A stretch of 64,000 nt of DNA from an uncultured Pelagibacteraceae bacterium (GTDB taxonomy: Bacteria; Pseudomonadota; Alphaproteobacteria; Pelagibacterales; Pelagibacteraceae). The notes beneath the pieces were generated by a model. That model saw nothing but the letters and a program-made list of their open reading frames with translations. It did not search any database and was not told where the DNA came from. The number at the start of each line of letters is the position of its first letter. The stretch's first letter is position 1. The DNA lies in NCBI GenBank assembly GCA_902519445.1, contig CABYJR010000001.1, forward strand, positions 1-64,000, read 5' to 3'. The position numbers were made by a program, and so were the translations under genes. Below, piece after piece: positions 41,285-49,770 of this stretch.

Positions 41285-42547
41285 ATGTATTTTTGGTATA
41301 GATTCTTTACATACCTCTTTTATCCTTTTACTTCGATATATTTATTTTTTAGAAAAATAAGAAAAAAAGAAGATCCAATCAGATATAGAGAAAAACTTTC
41401 TAAAATAAATATAACAAGAGGGGAAGGTTTTTTAGTTTGGTTTCATGTAGCTAGCGTTGGAGAAGCGATGAGTATTCTTCCTTTGATCGACAGCTTCATA
41501 CAGGACAAAAAAATTGATAGAATTCTTATAACATCAATAACTTTAAGTTCGGGTAAAATTTTAGAAAAAAGATTTTCTGAAAATAAAAAAATAAATCATC
41601 AATTCTTACCTTTTGATATAACTTTTTTGGTAAAGAAATTTTTAAAGCACTGGAAACCAAATTTAGCTATCTTTATAGATTCTGAAATATGGCCAAATTT
41701 AATATCAAAAATTAGTGAAAATAAAATTCCTTTAATACTTGTTAATGCCAGAATAACAAAAAAAAGTTTTGATAGATGGAGACTTTCAAAAAATTTTGCA
41801 AAAAAAGTATTTGAAAAATTTGATTTATGTATAGCTTCTAATAAAGAAAGCGAACACTTTCTTAAAGTTTTAGGATCAAAAAATATAAAAAATTACGGTA
41901 ATCTAAAATTTTCTAATATTAGAACTAATACAAAAAAATTAGATTTAAATTTTCTGAATAAAGTTAAAGACAGAAAGGTATGGTGTGCGGCCAGCACACA
42001 TCCAACTGAAGAAACAATATGTGCTGAAACACATTTGCAAATAAAAAAAAATTATAATAATATTTTAACTATTATTATACCTAGACACATAGATAGAGTT
42101 AAAACAATAAAAGAAGAATTAATAAAATTTAATTTAAATGTAATTCTGTCTACGGAACTTAATAATTTTAATGAAAATACAGATATTGTGCTGATAGATT
42201 CTTATGGAGAGTCTTTAAAATTTTATAATATTTCGAAATATGTTTTTCTTGGAAAATCATTAGTAAAATCTTTAGCGAAAGATGGAGGTCAAAATCCTAT
42301 TGAACCTGCTAGGTTAGGATGCAAAATTTTACACGGTCCATATGTAAGTAATTTTGCTGAAACCTATGACTATCTAAAAAAACTAGGAGTGACTAAAAAA
42401 ATAAGTAGCTCAAATGAACTAGGCCTATCGTTAGTTGAAGAATTGGAAATAGATGAACCAAAAAATCACGAGATTGCAGGAAAAATAGATAACTATGGTC
42501 AAAATATATTGAATAATGTGATCATGGAATTAAAAAAATATATATAA
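41285..42547 (+). CDS. waaA: 3-deoxy-D-manno-octulosonic acid transferase
   Basis: VWFHVASVGEAMS, DSEIWPNLI, CAASTHPTEE, GGQNPIEPARLGC. Confidence 0.93.
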   Translation: MYFWYRFFTYLFYPFTSIYLFFRKIRKKEDPIRYREKLSKINITRGEGFLVWFHVASVGEAMSILPLIDSFIQDKKIDRILITSITLSSGKILEKRFSENKKINHQFLPFDITFLVKKFLKHWKPNLAIFIDSEIWPNLISKISENKIPLILVNARITKKSFDRWRLSKNFAKKVFEKFDLCIASNKESEHFLKVLGSKNIKNYGNLKFSNIRTNTKKLDLNFLNKVKDRKVWCAASTHPTEETICAETHLQIKKNYNNILTIIIPRHIDRVKTIKEELIKFNLNVILSTELNNFNENTDIVLIDSYGESLKFYNISKYVFLGKSLVKSLAKDGGQNPIEPARLGCKILHGPYVSNFAETYDYLKKLGVTKKISSSNELGLSLVEELEIDEPKNHEIAGKIDNYGQNILNNVIMELKKYI

Positions 42548-42557
42548 ATACTTATAG

Positions 42558-43487
42558 ATGAATTTTTTTAAACCAAAGTTTTGGGATAAAACTGAATTTT
42601 CATTATTTTCTCTATTCCTTTACCCAATTACTTTAATAATAAAATTATTAACTCTTTTTAGACCCCTTCTAGCTAAAAAAAATCAATGCTCAATTCCGGT
42701 TATTTGTGTTGGTAATATATATTTAGGGGGAACTGGAAAAACTCCTTTATCTATTGAAATATATTCCATTTTAAAAAATTTAAATATGAATCCTGCTTTT
42801 ATTAGAAAAAAATATCTATCTTTTCAAGATGAAGTGGAATTGCAAAAACAAACAGGTCCGGTTTATCAAAATAAAAAAAGAATTGAAGCTATAAAAGAAG
42901 CTATTCGAAATAATATTGATGTTGCTATTCTTGATGATGGTTTTCAGGATTTTTCCATAGATAAAGATTTATCCGTTGTTTGCTTCAATGAAAATCAATG
43001 GATTGGAAATGGTTTAACTATCCCATCGGGTCCACTAAGAGAAAATCTTTCGTCTTTAAAAAGAACAAATTTAGTATTTATAAATGGTGAAAAAAATACC
43101 GATATTGAAAGTAAAATTTACAATAAAAATAAAGAAATAAAAATTTATTATGCAAAATATAAACCGACGAATATAAATGAATTTAAAAATAAAAGTGTAT
43201 TAGCTTTTGCTGGTATTGGTAACCCTGCCAATTTTTTTGATCTATTAAAAAAAAATAATATAAATATTATTGAGGAAAAAAAGTTTCCTGATCATCACAA
43301 TTATTCTGAAAAAGAACTCGATGATTTAATAAATAAAGCAAAAGAAAAGAATTCCATCCTGCTAACGACTGAAAAAGATTATTTTAGAATTAATAAAGAG
43401 TATAAAAAAAATATAAATTTTTTAAGAATAAAAGTTGAAATAGAAAATAAGGATGACTTTGTCAAGGAGATAAAAAAAATTATATGA
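42558..43487 (+). CDS. lpxK: tetraacyldisaccharide 4'-kinase
   Basis: VGNIYLGGTGKTPL, AILDDGFQ, LTTEKDYFR. Confidence 0.94.
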   Translation: MNFFKPKFWDKTEFSLFSLFLYPITLIIKLLTLFRPLLAKKNQCSIPVICVGNIYLGGTGKTPLSIEIYSILKNLNMNPAFIRKKYLSFQDEVELQKQTGPVYQNKKRIEAIKEAIRNNIDVAILDDGFQDFSIDKDLSVVCFNENQWIGNGLTIPSGPLRENLSSLKRTNLVFINGEKNTDIESKIYNKNKEIKIYYAKYKPTNINEFKNKSVLAFAGIGNPANFFDLLKKNNINIIEEKKFPDHHNYSEKELDDLINKAKEKNSILLTTEKDYFRINKEYKKNINFLRIKVEIENKDDFVKEIKKII

Positions 43488-44359
43488 AAATTATTAAATA
43501 TTTTTTCGAATTTATAAGTATTATATCCTTGTTTTTTATATTTAAAATAATAGGTCTTAAAAATGCTTCCAACCTTGGAAGTGTACTAGGAAGATTTATT
43601 GGCCCTTTATTTAGATCAAAAGAAATCATTAAACAAAATATAAAAACAGCATTAGGAGAAATAGATAAAAAAGAAGAAACTATGATTATTAATAGTATGT
43701 GGTCAAATATTGGAAGAACTTTTGCGGAATATGTTTTTTTAAAAGATTTTAAATTTAATAGAACTAATTTTGATCATATGAAAATTAAAGGCATTAACTA
43801 TTTAGAAAAAATTAAAAAAAATAATGAAACAGTAATTTTTTATTCGTGTCATTTTGCAAATTTTGAGTTAATGGCTATGGAATTAGATAAATTTGGAATT
43901 AAGTGTGCAGCAATTTATAGACCATTAAATAACTTTTTTTTAAATCCATTAATGGAGTACCTGAGAATGAAATATATTTGTCCTATTCAGATTCCTAAAG
44001 GTCGGATGGGAATTAGGGAAATAATTGGTAAAGTAAAAGATGGTTACAGCGTCGCTTTAATGGTTGATCAACGCGTCAGTGAGGGACCTAGAACTCTTTT
44101 TTTTAATAAGCTGGCACATACAACAACTATACCCGCGCAACTTGCTTTAAAATATAACTGTAAGTTAGTGCCTATTTCCATAGAAAGAAAAGATGGTACA
44201 AATTTTGAAATAAATATACATGAGCCATATAAAATTGAAAAAACTGGAAATGATGATGAAGATACAAAAAATATTACACTTAAAATTAACCAAACTATTG
44301 AGAAAATGATAATTAAAAATCCAAAACAATGGATTTGGTCTCACAATCGTTGGAAATGA
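43484..44359 (+). CDS. lipid A biosynthesis lauroyl acyltransferase family
   Basis: YSCHFANFELMAM, AAIYRPLNN, WIWSHNRWK. Confidence 0.9.
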   Translation: MKIIKYFFEFISIISLFFIFKIIGLKNASNLGSVLGRFIGPLFRSKEIIKQNIKTALGEIDKKEETMIINSMWSNIGRTFAEYVFLKDFKFNRTNFDHMKIKGINYLEKIKKNNETVIFYSCHFANFELMAMELDKFGIKCAAIYRPLNNFFLNPLMEYLRMKYICPIQIPKGRMGIREIIGKVKDGYSVALMVDQRVSEGPRTLFFNKLAHTTTIPAQLALKYNCKLVPISIERKDGTNFEINIHEPYKIEKTGNDDEDTKNITLKINQTIEKMIIKNPKQWIWSHNRWK

Positions 44360-44365
44360 TAAAAA

Positions 44366-45039
44366 ATGAATATTATTAAATTTTTTCATATTGTTCATAA
44401 CTTATATTTCAAACAAAAATATTTTATTAAAAGAAAATATTATTCTAGCGAAGGTGAAGATTTATTTTTAAAAAAAAAATTAGATTTAAAAAAGAAAGGT
44501 TTCTATGTAGATGTGGGAGCCTACCATCCTATTAGACACAACAATACTATGATTTTATATCAAAATGGATGGAGGGGCATAAATATCGACGCTAACCAAT
44601 TTTCAATTGATTTATTTAATTTTATAAGACCCAAAGATGAAAATTTTAATATTGCTATATCTGACAAGAGTGAAAAAATAGATTTTTACTCTTCAAAAAA
44701 ACATGATCCTCAATCTACTGCGAGCAAAATTTTTTTAAAGCATGATTATATAGATAAGAATAGAAAATATAAAAAAAAGAAATTGAAGCAAAAACTCTTA
44801 ATGATGTTTTAAAAAATTCTAAGTATACTGGTCAGCAAATTGATTTTTTAAATATAGATGTTCAAGGATATGATTATAAAGTATTAAAATCTTTAGACTT
44901 TGAAGTATATAAACCAAAATATATATGTATCGAAATACAATTTATTAATGAAAAAGAAATTATGGATTTTTTAACATACAATAAATACCAAAAAATTTGG
45001 ACTGGAATTAACAGCAATATTTTTGAAAAGATTGAATGA
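44366..45039 (+). pseudogene. FkbM-family methyltransferase split by a -1 shift at A8 (frameshift, slippage or assembly error)
   Basis: First ORF 44366-44812 (VDVGAYHPIRHNNT) goes out of frame at 44771-44779; the -1 frame continues EIEAKTLNDVLKNSKYTGQQIDFLNIDVQGYDYKVLKSLDF...KIE* to 45039. Confidence 0.85.
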
Positions 45040-46103
45040 AAAATATAAAAAAAATAAATATTATTTATATATTACCTGCGCACAAAAATGCATCTGGTGG
45101 ATCTAAAGTAATTTATCAACACAGTGAATTGATAAATAAGTTTAAAATAGGAAATATATCATCTCATATATTGCATCTTAAAAAGAAGAAGATGGATAAA
45201 ATCTTTTTATCCCTAAAAAAAAGAATTTTTAATAAATCATCAAAAAAATATGGCTGGCATGGAAATGAAATGAAACCGGTAAAATCATTCACACCCTCGG
45301 CTTCTTGGACAAAAAATAAAATTTTAATTAAAAAAGATATGAACTTTAATCCTAAAACTGATTTTGTAATTCTGCCAGAAATTTGGGCTCATTTTGCGAA
45401 TGATTTTTTAATAAAAAAAAAAATTAAATACTCAATTTTTGTACAAGGTTTTTATCACATGAACTCATTTTATGACCATGAAAAGCTATTTGAATCTTAT
45501 AATAAAGCTGAATTTATTATAACAACGTCAGAAGAAACTTACAAATGCTTAGAATTTATTTTTCCTAATAAAAAAAATAAAATTTTTAAAGTAAATATTT
45601 CATTTGATCATAAAAAATTTAAAGTTCCAAATAGAAAGAAAAATTTAATAACCTTTATGCCAAGAAAACTTAGTGATCATTTTCACATACTTTCATTATT
45701 TTTATTTAAAAAATTACCAAAAAAATGGAAAATGGAATCATTAAGTAATTTGGATGAAAAACAACTTTTTTCTAAACTTGTTAAATCAAAAATATTTTTA
45801 TCTTTTTCTTATACTGAAGGATTTGGGATGCCTCCACTTGAAGCAGCAATTGCAGGAAATAAGGTTATTGGTTATACAGGCGGTGGTGGTAAAGAATATT
45901 GGAACAAGCCAATCTTTGAAGAAATCCAATCTGGCGATATTAAAAATTTTTCTGAAAGAATATTAAACTCCGTTAAAAATTTACCAGAAAATTGGCATAG
46001 AAAAACTATAACTCACAGAAAAAAACTTGCCAAAAAATATTCTGAAATTAATGAAATGAAATTAATTAAAAAATTGGTTAAAAAAATTTCTTCTTACTAT
46101 TAA
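45036..46103 (+). CDS. glycosyltransferase, GT4-like
   Basis: FLSFSYTEGFGMPPLEAAIAGNKVIGYTGGGGKEYW. Confidence 0.82.
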   Translation: MKNIKKINIIYILPAHKNASGGSKVIYQHSELINKFKIGNISSHILHLKKKKMDKIFLSLKKRIFNKSSKKYGWHGNEMKPVKSFTPSASWTKNKILIKKDMNFNPKTDFVILPEIWAHFANDFLIKKKIKYSIFVQGFYHMNSFYDHEKLFESYNKAEFIITTSEETYKCLEFIFPNKKNKIFKVNISFDHKKFKVPNRKKNLITFMPRKLSDHFHILSLFLFKKLPKKWKMESLSNLDEKQLFSKLVKSKIFLSFSYTEGFGMPPLEAAIAGNKVIGYTGGGGKEYWNKPIFEEIQSGDIKNFSERILNSVKNLPENWHRKTITHRKKLAKKYSEINEMKLIKKLVKKISSYY

Positions 46104-46888
46104 TTTTTTATATTTAATACAGTAGCTGGATCCAAACGAGTTTGAAACCAATTAAGCCTCACATCTAAATGTGCTCCTGTTGATCTCCCTGTTGAGCCAA
46201 CGGTGCCTATAACTTCTCCTTGTTTTACTTTTTGACCTTTTTTTACCAGCAATGTTTTCATGTGCATATACAATGTTGAAATACCATGACCATGATCAAA
46301 AATTAAGGTGCCGCCAGTATAAAATAAGTCTGGCTCAGATAAAGTAACAATTCCATCTAACATAGCTTTTATTTCTGTACCTTCTTCAGCAGCAAAATCT
46401 ATACCGTAATGAGGCCATTTAGGTTTTCCATTTAAAATTCTTTGACTTCCATAAACCCCTGTGACTATTGCGTTTTCTAATGGATTAATAAATTTTTTTT
46501 TAAAGAAAGTTAGGTCGCTATTAATGGCCCTAGCCTCACCTATCCATTTGTTTTCTCTTTTAATTCTTTCGTAAACTTCTTCAGGTGGGGTCACTTTTTT
46601 TTCTTCTAAACCATCTATTCTTTGAATTTTATATTCTCTTTTAAAAACTTTTTTTACAATTTTTTTCTTATTTATTGTTATTACAACATCATTTTTTCTA
46701 TCTCTGCCCAATCCAAAAGCAAAGTATCCTTCGTTTGTAACTTTTACCTTTCTTTTATCAATAAAAACTTCTGAACCTGGTTCAGTTTTTCCAAGAATAA
46801 AAGAACCTTGAATAAACTTTCCCTTGAAAGTTTCTGCAAAACTCGAGGTTGTAATGAACAAATAAACTATAATTAATAAAATTCTCAT
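46100..46888 (-). CDS. M23-family peptidase (LytM/murein hydrolase activator-like), exported
   Basis: HYGIDFAAEEGTEIKAMLDG, LYMHMKTLLVKKGQKVKQGEVIGTVGSTGRSTGAHLDVRL. Confidence 0.92.
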   Translation of the reverse strand: MRILLIIVYLFITTSSFAETFKGKFIQGSFILGKTEPGSEVFIDKRKVKVTNEGYFAFGLGRDRKNDVVITINKKKIVKKVFKREYKIQRIDGLEEKKVTPPEEVYERIKRENKWIGEARAINSDLTFFKKKFINPLENAIVTGVYGSQRILNGKPKWPHYGIDFAAEEGTEIKAMLDGIVTLSEPDLFYTGGTLIFDHGHGISTLYMHMKTLLVKKGQKVKQGEVIGTVGSTGRSTGAHLDVRLNWFQTRLDPATVLNIKN

Positions 46889-47082
46889 TTTTTATTTAGT
46901 TCTTCGTATCTTTGTTGAGCTTCCTTGGGTGAAAAGTAAGCTTCTTGTAATTCAACATTCCAATAGGTTAACTTGTTTAAAGGAATATCTTTCCCAGAAA
47001 CTGCACAAACAACATAATCCCCATTCTCAACAATTTCAAAATTGTTTGGATTAAATTTAAGTTTTGCTTTATTTCCACTCAT
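46885..47082 (-). CDS. DUF2093-family protein
   Basis: LKFNPNNFEIVENGDYVVCAVSGKDIPLNKLTYWNVELQEAY. Confidence 0.8.
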   Translation of the reverse strand: MSGNKAKLKFNPNNFEIVENGDYVVCAVSGKDIPLNKLTYWNVELQEAYFSPKEAQQRYEELNKK

Positions 47083-47113
47083 GTATATTTAATTATTAAT
47101 ATACCTATAATAT

Positions 47114-47242
47114 ATGAATTTAGCTGTCTTAGGAAGTGGTGGTCGAGAGCATGCAATTTGCTATAAACTTAAACGGTCATCAAAAATTAAAAAACTATAC
47201 CAAGTTATAATAAAAAATAATTATGCGAATTATATCAGGTAA
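47114..47242 (+). pseudogene. purD: 5' remnant of purD (GAR synthetase), about 29 homologous codons
   Basis: Manual translation MNLAVLGSGGREHAICYKLKRSSKIKKLYQVIIKNNYANYIR*; matches the PurD N-terminal pattern (MNxLVLGSGGREHALAWKLxxSxxVxKLY), then a stop overlapping rsmD. Confidence 0.85.
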
Positions 47243-47792
47243 ACTAAAAGGAACGATTTTGTATCTTCCTAAAGATAAAAATACTAGACCTCTTAAAGAT
47301 TTAGTCAGAGAAAGTATTTTTAATCTGTTAAATCACTCTAACAAAATTTCATTAAAATTGGAGCATTCAAATATTTTAGATTTATACGCGGGAACAGGCT
47401 CTTTTGGGTTAGAATGTTTATCAAGACAAGCTGGTAATGTTTGTTTTGTTGAAAAAAAAAAGGATGCAATTGAAATATTAGAAAAAAATATTAAAAAATT
47501 GAGAGTGAGAAATAAGGCAAAAATATTTTATAATGATATTTTTGAAGCAATTGAAAAAGATAAAATCTCTGAATCTAAATTTGATCTTATTTTTTGCGAT
47601 CCTCCCTTCAAAGATATAAATATTGAAAAATTAATTAATTTAATTTTTAATAAAAATTTAATGAATAAAAATGGAATTATGGTTCTTCATAGAAATAAAA
47701 ATACTAAGGAAAAATTACCAAACTGTTTTAGAATAATAGATGAAAGAATATATGGAGTGTCAAAAATAATTTTTGGAAAATTTCTATCTTAA
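47223..47792 (+). CDS. rsmD: 16S rRNA (guanine(966)-N(2))-methyltransferase
   Basis: MRIISGKLKG, TRPLKDLVRESIFNLL, DLYAGTGSFGLECLSR, FCDPPF. Confidence 0.94.
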   Translation: MRIISGKLKGTILYLPKDKNTRPLKDLVRESIFNLLNHSNKISLKLEHSNILDLYAGTGSFGLECLSRQAGNVCFVEKKKDAIEILEKNIKKLRVRNKAKIFYNDIFEAIEKDKISESKFDLIFCDPPFKDINIEKLINLIFNKNLMNKNGIMVLHRNKNTKEKLPNCFRIIDERIYGVSKIIFGKFLS

Positions 47793-48992
47793 AATTTTCT
47801 TTGTTTCAATTTTGACCTGTTCTACAGCTGGTTGATCAAATGGATTTACGTTCATTAAACGCGACAAAAGAATTGTCTCTAAAACAAAAAAAGTAAAAAT
47901 CTCTCCTAATTCCTCTTCGTTTCCCTTTTGAAAGATAAATTGTCTAAAAGGAATATTTTTTAATTTAAAAATATTTTTTGCAGCACTGCATTGCGCGTTG
48001 ATAATAAATCTTAAATTTTTATTTTTTAAAAATCTCATATTATTAGGAATAATTTCTTGCGAAATTTTTAATTTATTTTCTTTTTTTGATGAACTAAAGA
48101 AAGTAAAAAATTTATCTTTAGGGCCATCTAAGTAAAGTTGTAAAAGGCTATGATGATCTTTGGGTCCAAAAGAAAGAGTTGGATTAATCCCTTTGCCTTT
48201 TTTGCCTAAACTTTCTGCAACAAGTTGCTGGTACCAATATCCTAGATCATCTAAACTAGAATCATAATTCAAAATAACAGAATTATTAATTCTTTTTAAA
48301 TTTAAAGTATATATAAAAGCCACATTTTCTATTAAAGACAAAACAAATTTTTTGTTTTTAATTAATTTTTTTATGTTTTTAAATTTCATTATATTTAAAC
48401 CCATTAATGCAGCTGGGAACATCCCTGTTTCCGATAAAACTGAATAACGCCCACTTATAAACTCCTTGTGTTCAATGATCTCAGCATTATATTTATTGGC
48501 TATATTTATTAAAGCGTTGTCAGTTAGCTGAGCAATAATGATTAATTTATTTTTTAATAAATTTTTTGAAAAAATTGATCCTAAATTTATTATTGTTTCA
48601 ACTGTTCTTCCTGACTTACTAACTACTATAAAGCAGGAACTCTTCAAATTTCTTATTTTTTTAAATTTTAAATTTAAATCTGAATCTAAATTATCGAAAA
48701 AAAACACTTTCTTTTTAATTTTTTTTTTAAAAAATGAATAAATACTTTTTGTTCCTAAGATCGATCCTCCCATACCAATAATAATAATATTTTTGTATTT
48801 AGAAAATTTTTTTACAGTATCCTTTGAAAAATCAAATTCATAATCTTTTTCATATGATTCAAGCAAAGGAATATCAAAATTTTTTAGTTCAAATAAAAAT
48901 GAGTTAAAAACCTTTTTAGTTTTTTTTAAATTATTATGATAAGCGTTTGATTTTTTAATATGATTTTTAAAAAAATTATCTCTTTTAATCAT
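47784..48992 (-). CDS. pgi: glucose-6-phosphate isomerase
   Basis: IIIGMGGSILGTKSIYSF, VVSKSGRTVETI, SGRYSVLSETGMFPAALMG. Confidence 0.9.
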   Translation of the reverse strand: MIKRDNFFKNHIKKSNAYHNNLKKTKKVFNSFLFELKNFDIPLLESYEKDYEFDFSKDTVKKFSKYKNIIIIGMGGSILGTKSIYSFFKKKIKKKVFFFDNLDSDLNLKFKKIRNLKSSCFIVVSKSGRTVETIINLGSIFSKNLLKNKLIIIAQLTDNALINIANKYNAEIIEHKEFISGRYSVLSETGMFPAALMGLNIMKFKNIKKLIKNKKFVLSLIENVAFIYTLNLKRINNSVILNYDSSLDDLGYWYQQLVAESLGKKGKGINPTLSFGPKDHHSLLQLYLDGPKDKFFTFFSSSKKENKLKISQEIIPNNMRFLKNKNLRFIINAQCSAAKNIFKLKNIPFRQFIFQKGNEEELGEIFTFFVLETILLSRLMNVNPFDQPAVEQVKIETKKILR

Positions 48993-49301
48993 TTATTTTG
49001 ATTGAATTTTTTTTAGTATAGATGTTTCGGCTGATGATCGATTGGTCGACCCTTCTTCTTTTTCGGTCTCTAGGGTATCTTGAAAAATAGATTCTTCTTC
49101 TAGATCAAGATCTCTTTCGTCTGGATTCGGCAAGTTTTCATAATCCGGAGGCAAAATAAGAGGGTCTTTCTTTTTCACTAAAAATTCATCAGCAGAACTT
49201 TTTTTCGCTCCTGTCAAACCCCTCTTTACTGAGTCAAAAGTATCTGCGCAAGAAGTTAGGAAGGCAAATAATAAAATAATACTAATTATATTTTTAAGCA
49301 T
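48993..49301 (-). CDS. DUF3035-like lipoprotein (possible BamF-type)
   Basis: Lipobox [32 protein letters not shown]. Confidence 0.7.
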   Translation of the reverse strand: MLKNIISIILLFAFLTSCADTFDSVKRGLTGAKKSSADEFLVKKKDPLILPPDYENLPNPDERDLDLEEESIFQDTLETEKEEGSTNRSSAETSILKKIQSK

Positions 49302-49764
49302 TGTTAGAAATTTTTTCTCTTTTTGTTATTTCAATGATTAATAATCCAATTATACCAAGCGTTATAAAAATATCAGCAACATTAAAAATAAACCAATGAT
49401 AATTTGCTATATGAAAATCTATAAAATCAGGCACAGCATGATAATATATTCTATCAAACAGATTTCCTAGTGCCCCCCCTATAATTAAAGCAAGCAGATA
49501 TGCATAAGTCCCTTTGGATTTGAGAATCAAATATATTAGGATAAAATTAACAATAACTATTATTCCAGTAATCAAATGATAATAAATATTTGAATCCATG
49601 GATGCTAAACCAAAACCAATACCACTATTCCAAACTAGGTAAAAATTTAAAAAAGGGTTTATATAAAAATCAATTGTTGTTCCGGAAATTTCTAAATTTA
49701 ATAGATAAATTTTACTAGCTCTGTCTAAAAAAAATATAACTAAAATTATAATAATTTTTTTCAT
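49294..49764 (-). CDS. lspA: signal peptidase II (lipoprotein)
   Basis: [42 protein letters not shown]. Confidence 0.94.
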   Translation of the reverse strand: MKKIIIILVIFFLDRASKIYLLNLEISGTTIDFYINPFLNFYLVWNSGIGFGLASMDSNIYYHLITGIIVIVNFILIYLILKSKGTYAYLLALIIGGALGNLFDRIYYHAVPDFIDFHIANYHWFIFNVADIFITLGIIGLLIIEITKREKISNNA

Positions 49765-49770
49765 TTAAGA

